Of a stretch of DNA of 64,000 nucleotides, positions 57,951-64,000 are shown piece by piece. Every line of letters begins with the position of its first letter. The stretch's first letter is position 1. This DNA is from Macrostomum hystrix (taxonomy: Eukaryota; Platyhelminthes; Macrostomidae): assembly GCA_950097015.1 (NCBI GenBank), contig CATNEN010000001.1:9853001-9917000 (forward strand). Reading direction: 5' to 3'. The position numbers and the translations under genes were made by a program. A model generated the notes under the pieces. That model saw only the letters and a program-made list of their open reading frames with translations. It did no database searches and was not told the origin of the DNA.

Positions 57951-58674
57951 ATGGATCTTAGCGACGGCTTCAAAGTTCAAGTGCAGGAGTATGAAGGCAA
58001 TATATTCATCGCTATCCGGCGCTTCTACTCTTCTGATGGGGAGCTGAAGCCTGGAATCCCGGGATTCAACTTGAACGTACACCAATGGGAGAAGCTGAAG
58101 CAGCTAAGGCGCCAACTCGTGCAGCCTGCAGTCAACCGACAAAACGTCACTGCCAAGCTGGGCTCCGACAAGCTCGTAGAAGTCAAGCGAGGAGTCATCT
58201 GGCTCAAGCGACTGCCGGAGGACTGCACGGAGGATTTCCTGAGACGGAATTCGATCGAGATGACTCCCCGTCTGTGGCGAGCGCTGTGGTGCCATGTCGA
58301 CCGGATCAGTAGTGAGCTGAGAGGAAAGTCACCGGAGTGCGAGTACGAGCTGGACCCTCAGGACAGAGCCGGACATCAAGAATCGGGCGGGCCAACACTC
58401 TAGTGAGGATGCGGACGACGAGAAGACGCTGCTGATTTCCGAGTCAGACAACGCAACCTCCGAACCGCTTCCAGCTGCAGCCCAACTGTCGACGCCCAAA
58501 GCATTCGGCTGCATCCCACAGCGGTACCGGCCCGTGCGGCTGCGGGTCTCAGTGTCAACTGCTTGATCGGAAGCCGCAAGCGCAAGCGGCTATAGCCTCT
58601 GCGTAGGAGCGATGCGATCAAGTTTCCGAAGCTGACGGACGACTCAGATGAAAACAAGGACAACGAGTGAATTT
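57951..58674 (+). pseudogene. PC4-like single-strand DNA-binding protein
   Basis: ATG at 57951. Residues 1-55 match the PC4/Sub1 fold in pattern: GFKVQVQEYEGNIFIAIRRF, then DGELKPGIPGFNLNVHQWEK and LKQL. PC4-type domains bind single-stranded DNA and act in transcription or repair. A longer C-terminal half (WLKRLPEDCTEDFLRR, MTPRLWRALWCHVDRI) is unassigned. The frame stops at 58403, but the neighbouring frame continues with an acidic stretch (SSEDADDEKTLLISESD) to a TGA near 58565, and a further KFPKLTDDSDENKDNE ends at 58670, so two frame changes are likely. Its place directly before the integrase suggests it belongs to the Polinton. A host gene is the alternative. Confidence 0.6.
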
Positions 58675-58947
58675 CCAAGTGACAGTACATGCATCAAATA
58701 ATTTCTAAATTCATTCATTTGGTCAAATGCGCACTAAGCTTATTATCTATCCAGCCATATTTCAGCAATATAGGCTACAGTGTAATTTTGCTCTGTGCTT
58801 CTCGCAAAGCTAATTTAACTGTCTTTTTTGGTTTTATTGCTCGGTATATGTATCAAGACATTTTATAAACTAGATTGTGTCAATACAACTTAAGAAAGTT
58901 GCTAAAGACAAATAATATTGATTCTGACATCCTCTTCATGTTGGAAA

Positions 58948-60003
58948 ATGGAAAAGCTTTACTACAATCCCGCTCAGCCGGCCAGTTTCTCAGGTGCATC
59001 AAAGTTGCAGCGGCAACTAGGGAAAAATAATGAGGGGAAATCTAGAAAATACATTGAGCTGTGGTTAACTGAACAGCCCGTGCACACACTACACAGGTCG
59101 GCTAGAAGGCGCTATCCCAGAGCACCAATCATAGTGAGAGCGATAGATGACCAGTGGGAGCTTGACCTGGTCGAGATGATCCCATTCGCCAAGTACAACA
59201 AAGGCTACAAGTACATCCTCACATGCATTGACGTGTTGTCTAAATCAGCATGGGCCAAGCCGTTAAAGAACAAATCAGCTGCAGAAGTAAAGTCTGCATT
59301 CGAGAGCATTTTGAGATGCTCAAAGCGCCAGCCTCGCACAGTCCGCACAGATCAGGGAAAAGAATTCATCAACAATTTTAGGCAGGTCTGCATACAGCGG
59401 GGAATCCTGGCCTTCAAAACTAACAGTGAGCAGAAAGCTGCAGTAATTGAGCGATGGAACAGAACTTTGAAGAGTAAGATGTGGAAATATTTCACTCACA
59501 AGAGCACAGTGCTCTGGATTGATGTGCTGCCTAAGCTGGTGAAATCATACAACAATACTTACCACAGAAGCATCAAAATGGCACCGACAAGTGTCTGCAA
59601 ACAGAATGAGTCTGAGGTGTGGATGAATCTGTACGATGGAAAGGCAATTGAGACTGTACAGGGACCCAAGAAGCCGAAGTTCTGTGAGAATTTCAAATGC
59701 ACCCAGGCTGTTCCGAAAGGGTTACAAGGCCAACTGGAGCGAGGAGGTATACACTGTAGTGTGCAGGGCACCAAAGCACTACCCGTACATGTACAAGATC
59801 CGAGACATGAAGGGTGAGGAGATTCGCGGACTCTCACGAGTATGAGCTGCAGGCTGTTCCGGACTCACAGCGGCTGTATATATGTCATTGAGAAGGTTTT
59901 GAAGTCAGAAAAGCGCAATGGGAAAATCCGCTATCTTGTCAAGTGGGCTGGCTACAACTCCACAGGCTGGGTGGATGAAAAGGACTTAAAAAAGGTTAGA
60001 TAA
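58948..60003 (+). pseudogene. Polinton integrase with chromodomain
   Basis: The rve-type catalytic core is intact: DDQWELDLVEM (first Asp), ILTCIDVLSKSAWAKPLK, VRTDQGKEFINNF (second Asp) and KAAVIERWNRTLKSKMWKYF (Glu, 32 residues after the second Asp). KSYNNTYHRSIKMAPTSV follows. The C-terminal part needs at least three frame changes (near 59690, 59835 and 59880). It contains FRKGYKANWSEEVYTV and then a chromodomain (VIEKVLKSEKRNGKIRYLVK, WAGYNSTGWVDEKDL) ending at TAA 60003. It is the type often annotated as a transposon-derived integrase in invertebrates. The chromodomain would steer insertion to chromatin. Confidence 0.9.
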
Positions 60004-60056
60004 GCTGCAGATAAAATAATCAGATATAATGAGAAACATTGTCATCAACAGCAACC

Positions 60057-60500
60057 ATGGTGAAGGTATTTCTAGTGATTTTCATTTTTATCTTGCTTCA
60101 CCTGGATCGAAATGTGGACTATGAGGCAGCTCTTGTGGAAATCCATCTACCTGCTGCATGTTTCAATCTTGACGAACCTTACTGCATCTCTGTCTCAGAT
60201 GGAAGAGAGCATGAAACCCTGGTTCTTCAACCTGGACGCTTTGGCAGAGTGGAAGAACTGGTGGAGTCTTTGAATGAGCTGCTAGCCAACTCGCAGCTGC
60301 AGTTCTTTGATGCTAGAAGTGATGGAGATGCTGCAATGGAGGCTGATCAGTCAGGTCTGATGGGACATTCTGCACCTGCTGCGGACAATGGAATAAGGTG
60401 TAAAATTGAAGGCTCAAGGACAGTGGTGCAGAATAACACAGCTCAGGCGGAGCTGTATCTCCCGCCTCACCGGATTCTGCAGTGGCTTGGATTCGGAAGC
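60057..60500 (+). pseudogene. unassigned Polinton protein, truncated
   Basis: ATG at 60057 (MVKVFLVIFIFILLHLDRNV), then YEAALVEIHLPAACFNLDEP, GRFGRVEELVESLNELLANS and AELYLPPHRILQWLGFGS. The position between integrase and protease and the ALVEI-LP start recall a family of Polinton proteins of suspected structural role. That is from memory and weak. Near 60500 the frame runs into protease sequence read in another frame, so an internal deletion has probably fused two genes. Confidence 0.45.
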
Positions 60501-60712
60501 CAAGGATTAAAAACTCCCACGCCAATAAAATCCAAAGCGCTCAGTCGGACAAGTGCGGCCTGTTTTGTGTCTACTTTGCCCACCAGAGGCTAGCTTTGAA
60601 GCGGTCCTTCCTGGGTATTCTCACGAGTCTTCATGCAAAGGAGAAATGCCACCTGAACGATAAAGTACTCAGGCAATTTGAAGTTTGCTTAAGAAAAAGC
60701 CAGAAGTCTTGA
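60501..60712 (+). pseudogene. adenain-like cysteine protease, C-terminal part
   Basis: The open frame contains IQSAQSDKCGLFCVYFAHQR and then ALKRSFLGILTSL. The Q-S-x-x-C-G-x-(Y/F)-C block with the nucleophile Cys is typical of adenovirus-type (C5/Ulp1-like) proteases found in Polintons, where they mature the capsid. The His and Asp part of the active site is missing, so this is a truncated remnant. Confidence 0.7.
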
Positions 60713-60738
60713 GTATATTCTGAAAGTCTATTGTAGAG

Positions 60739-61377
60739 ATGGAATCTCATAAGAAATCATGCTACGATGTTCGCCTGCGTCAGGGCCGCTGCATGATTGT
60801 CAGCGGTCCCACAAATGCGGGAAAGACAACCTTTGTGAAGCATCTAATTCAGTATAGGGAAGTCCTATTCGACATTCAACCTGGCAGAGTGCTGTTACTA
60901 CGGGATTCCACAGCCGACGCATGCTGAGCTAAGCAGCCACTTGCAGCAGGGATTCCCCTCCAACTTTGAGACAGCACTCAAACCCAATGACCTGGTTGTG
61001 TTTGACGACTTGATTGACGAAAGCTTAAGTTCTAATTCAATGCGAAATATCTTTACTGGAATAGCCCATCATCTGCCCTGCTTTCTGGTGATGCTGACTC
61101 AGAACATGTTTTTCAAGGGAAAGGAGTTGTGGACGATGAGTTTGAATGCCATGTACTTCGTAATCATGAAGAACCCCAGAGATTAGCTGCAGATTTCCAC
61201 ATTGGGCAGGCAGTGCTTTCCCGAGAAGCCGAGTTTTCTGCTTGCGGTGTTCAAGCATGTCACATCGCAGGGCAGGGGGCATATCTGTTTCTGAATTTCC
61301 ACCCGTCCACCCCCGATGAGCTGCGAGTCCGAGCGCGAGTTCTGGCCAATCAGCGCCCCCATCTGGTCTATGCTTAA
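60739..61377 (+). pseudogene. Polinton packaging ATPase (FtsK/HerA type)
   Basis: Walker A is CMIVSGPTNAGKTTFVKHL in the first frame, after ATG 60739. A one-base change near 60900 moves to the next frame: YYGIPQPTHAEL, Walker B LVVFDDLIDESL, FLVMLTQNMFFKGKELWT and YFVIMKNPRD. A TAG at about 61183 follows NPRD, and a further shift near 61275 precedes the ending FLNFHPSTPDELRVRARVL. The motif order matches the genome-packaging ATPase of Polintons and adintovirus-like elements. Two shifts and a stop mean it is dead. Confidence 0.88.
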
Positions 61378-61428
61378 GAATGGATCAGTTGTGCTCATCC
61401 TGGTCATTCAAACAAAGAAAAAATTTTT

Positions 61429-61752
61429 ATGGAAGTGTTTGATTGCCATCGAAGTTTGTTTGAAGTCCTAGCCTCACATGCTAAATACACTATTCGCCTC
61501 AAGCGCGTGTTAATAAAAGAAAGCCCAAAAGAAGTTGGAATTTTCCTTGCTGAAGCCTGCCAAAATCTGCTACAAGACAATTTACCATTCTCACCTCAAG
61601 AAAAGGCTGTACTTAAAAAATCTAAGGAAATTATCCGCAGAATCCATGCAAAGAAAAGAAAGGCTGATTTGCTGACTGCTGCTTTCATCAAGATTCTTCC
61701 AGTTCTGCTGAAACTTGTGAAGAAGAGGAGGGCAAATGCACAAATTCAATGA
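61429..61752 (+). CDS. small basic Polinton protein
   Basis: ATG 61429 to TGA, 107 residues, frame intact. The sequence reads MEVFDCHRSLFEVLASHAKY, ACQNLLQDNLPFSPQEKAVL and KKSKEIIRRIHAKKRKADLL, with a basic end KLVKKRRANAQ. Similar short lysine-rich proteins follow the ATPase in Polintons and adintoviruses. A nucleic-acid-binding core role is assumed. It overlaps the start of the next small ORF. Confidence 0.6.
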   Translation: MEVFDCHRSLFEVLASHAKYTIRLKRVLIKESPKEVGIFLAEACQNLLQDNLPFSPQEKAVLKKSKEIIRRIHAKKRKADLLTAAFIKILPVLLKLVKKRRANAQIQ

Positions 61753-61918
61753 AATGGTTTTAATTGCGAAATCAGAGTATGAAATGCTGACACAGAGTGC
61801 AAAGCCCACTGAGTCTGTAACTGATGCGGCCATGAAACAGGCGCAGATGAAGTGTGATGAAATTCTGCTCGCTGAAGATTGTCCTGACGATGTGAAGACT
61901 GCCATGTACCAGCACTAG
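61736..61918 (+). CDS. small Polinton ORF
   Basis: 60 residues, MHKFNEMVLIAKSEYEMLTQ to AMYQH, overlapping the previous ORF by 17 bases. The MVLIxxxEYE start recalls a short coiled protein usually found next in Polintons. Function unknown. It is the last recognisable element gene. Confidence 0.5.
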   Translation: MHKFNEMVLIAKSEYEMLTQSAKPTESVTDAAMKQAQMKCDEILLAEDCPDDVKTAMYQH

Positions 61919-62799
61919 TCGAACGAAATTCCGAATATTGTAAGATTCTTGCCAATCGTCTTGACAAATCTTGTAATAAAAGTGCAACGATTGCAAGCAG
62001 TCTTGCAAGGAGAATTACAATTATTGTAATTATTTCGTAAGCCAGATTGCAACAATCGCAATTTCTGCAAGTGAACTTGTAATTGTCTTGTAAGACGGAT
62101 TGCAATTTTCGCAATACATTTAAGACTGAATGAGCTTCAAATTTCAGAATTATTTTCAGTGAAACTGCTCACGTAAGTATACAACAATACAAAGGCTGCA
62201 AAATTATTGTTGCTCTTCACCGCCAGTAAGTATCGGAGATACTAGAAGCCTGTTCGTGCTTCAAAGTTTTAACACAATAGAAATAATATCGAGATTTGAG
62301 AACTCGCTTAGCTTTTATACGAATAAATCGGCTTAGTAACGCTGATATATTAACCTATAAGAAATCTAAATTGAAATGATTATCAATAAGGAACGAGAAA
62401 ACATGGACTTAACACATTTACTCCATTGTCTTACACACAAAGTGTAAAACACCAGTAGGAAATTAATATTTTCCTAACTTTCACAAATCGGAAATTAATA
62501 TGATGAAAGTTTTATTTTCTTAACCGAATGCACCCAGCAATTAACAGTTTCACTTCTGCAAGAAGTGGGCAGGGCAACAGGGAGGGCATGGGAGGGCAAC
62601 AAGGAGGGCATGGGACGGCAACATAGACAATATTGGCCTGATAGACAATATGCTAGAGATACGATCGCAATTAGCACTCTAGAACTCCATGTATTGCAAA
62701 TAGGTAGTACCTAATAGGCAGGGAAAACCCGTGGAAATTTCGTTATTCTGCAAATCAAGCTTCAATTGTAAGTCTAAGCATGCAGGCACTAATGTCTCC
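61919..62799. other. AT-rich spacer with TTGTAA/ATTGCAA motifs
   Basis: 61930-62115 is dense in alternating CTTGTAA and ATTGCAA words on both strands (an imperfect short-period pattern), possibly the decayed end of the Polinton. 62120-62799 shows nothing recognised. Confidence 0.5.
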
Positions 62800-63070
62800 C
62801 TTGATACCCCAGTGTCTCCCCTGCTACCCCGCTGTCTCCCCTGCTACCCCAGTGTCTCCCCTGCTACCCCAGTGTCTCCCCTGCTACCCAGTGTCTCCCC
62901 TGCTACCCCAGTGTCTCCCCTGCTACCCAGTGTCTCCCCTGCTACCCCAGTGTCTCCCCTGCTACCCAGTGTCTCCCCTGCTACCCCGCTGTCTCCCCTG
63001 CTACCCCAGTGTCTCCCCTGCTACCCCAGTGTCTCCCCTGCTACCCCGCTGTCTCCCCTGCTACCCCAGT
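62800..63070. repeat. 19/20-bp CCCCTGCTACCCCAGTGTCT array
   Basis: About 14 copies of AGTGTCTCCCCTGCTACCCC, with a 19-bp form lacking one C and a CGCTGTC variant. It lies immediately after the 3' end of the BEN-domain gene. Confidence 0.95.
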
Positions 63071-63111
63071 TTTCTGCAAAAATTACTGTCACGGGTTGGA
63101 TTGCAAAGATT

Positions 63112-64000
63112 TTATTGTCCAGAGTTCAGCGGCTCGTTTTCGTTCGCCGTAGACGAAGGCCGGCAGATGTCACGCAGATACTGGTTGACACTCCCTTCAA
63201 CGGACTTCCAAACGCACTTAGGAAATTTGGCCATAACCGCACTGTAAACATCCTGATAGTCCCCTTTGGAGAAGATCTGGCGGTTTGTCTTGCGCTTGCT
63301 GGAGAGCAGCATTCCATGCAACTCGCCTTTGCCATGAACAACTGTGACGAATTTCCGAGCAAACGAGTTGGGATCCGAGCAATTGATAATCGATAAATCG
63401 ATTATCTTTCCATTATGACACTCGAACTCCGTGACGTCTTCACCTGTAGTAACAGTGCCGGCGCTGTCCGAAGCGCGATGCAGAAGAGCATCAAGAAGCC
63501 GATTCGCTCGCTTTTGCTCCTTAAGCATTGCACGTAAAAGTAATGTCTCGGTCTTCCGATCCTCCAGTGGCTGAAGCCCTCTTGGCGTCGACGCCGGCTG
63601 AATAGCGCCTGCATTGGAGACAGACGTAGATGAAGTTTCAAGGCCGGTTTCCAAGCGGTGACTGACGTACAGCGGTTACTTTTGCTGCCTCTCTAACAGA
63701 TGGATTGCTAGAGGCGATTGGCGGTGGTTTTCCTGGACGCTTTGGGATAGTGCCCACGTCAGACTCGGAACTGGTATCGTTGTCTGTTTCAGCGTCAGCG
63801 TCAACACCGGCATCAGCAGCATTACTTGAGTGATGTTGCACGGAATGGTCAATAGCATCCGTGAAGAGATCTAACTTGAGGACGGTATCAGTATCAACAA
63901 TTTCTAGTTCCTCGATAGCTTGGTCCAAAGTCCTTGAGGCTTGCATGAGTCGCTTTAGCGTACCACGAGCTAGAAGCACAGCCTTCTCAGACTTTGCCCC
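63112..64000 (-). CDS. BEN-domain protein, 5' end outside window
   Basis: The minus strand is open from the window edge (AKSEKAVLLARGTLKRLMQA, an acidic linker with ETDNDTSSESD) to about 63645, and then continues in a second frame from about 63654. This frame has LLLRAMLKEQKRANRLLDAL, a likely coiled coil, then a BEN-like domain: SFARKFVTVVHGKGELHGML, KGDYQDVYSAVMAKFPKCVW and SVEGSVNQYLRDI. The TAA stop sits inside AATAAA. BEN domains bind DNA or partners in chromatin repression and also occur in some DNA viruses. The frame change near 63645-63660 may be a short intron or a frameshift. Proximity to the Polinton is noted, but membership is not shown. Confidence 0.65.

Larger units (their letters stand above)
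57951..61918 (+). mobile_element. decayed Polinton/Maverick fragment
   Basis: In order on the plus strand: PC4-like protein, retroviral-type integrase with chromodomain, an unassigned protein, C-terminus of an adenain-like cysteine protease, a packaging ATPase and two small proteins. Integrase, protease and ATPase together define Polintons. DNA polymerase B and capsid genes are not in the window, and terminal inverted repeats were not found. Frameshifts in most genes show it is dead. Confidence 0.85.

Overview
The window is nuclear DNA of an animal. It carries a tailless/NR2E1-type nuclear receptor, a rhodopsin-class receptor, a ceramide synthase, a PPIL1-type cyclophilin and a JTB homologue, all on the standard genetic code with GT-AG introns. 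GC-rich exons with alanine and CAG/glutamine runs, very abundant minisatellites, and Polinton, Crypton, mariner and Ty3-type elements fit an invertebrate, plausibly a lophotrochozoan such as a free-living flatworm. The species cannot be fixed from sequence alone.

Layout. 1-5255: tandem arrays around a short multi-pass membrane protein gene whose intron holds a tRNA-derived SINE. 6029-11722: two identical, divergently transcribed tRNA-Gly(GCC) genes, one of them nested in the first intron of a complete five-exon tailless/NR2E1 gene whose large intron is swollen by two minisatellites. 11895-16915: more arrays, then a two-exon orphan GPCR. 18677-23230: arrays and two inverted Crypton-like tyrosine recombinase relics. 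23411-28908: an unrecognised low-complexity gene, a mariner-like element with a nearly intact transposase, and a single-exon ceramide synthase. 28955-37018: arrays, SINE relics, a PPIL1 exon, a 970-bp-spaced direct repeat pair and a foldback element. 40004-41684: JTB in three exons. 41985-48845: a 6.9-kb array of about 263 copies of a 26-bp unit with higher-order structure.

49746-57483 is a decayed Ty3/gypsy element on the minus strand, split inside its protease by a nearly intact non-LTR retrotransposon (52425-56489) flanked by a 12-bp target duplication. The LINE has one EN-RT-RNase H-zinc knuckle ORF. It starts with a 68-nt sequence that folds as an HDV-like self-cleaving ribozyme whose predicted cleavage site is exactly the element boundary, and the ORF opens with a 36-residue leader ending in a canonical 2A motif. 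This two-part 5' end is the most striking system in the window. 57951-61918 is a decayed Polinton/Maverick fragment (PC4-like protein, integrase with chromodomain, adenain-like protease, packaging ATPase, small basic protein). A BEN-domain gene runs off the right edge.

Roughly a quarter of the window is tandem repeat. Five unrelated arrays share a 26-bp unit length. Host genes are otherwise ordinary and unlinked in function. The interacting parts are the nested transposons and the self-processing signals of the LINE.
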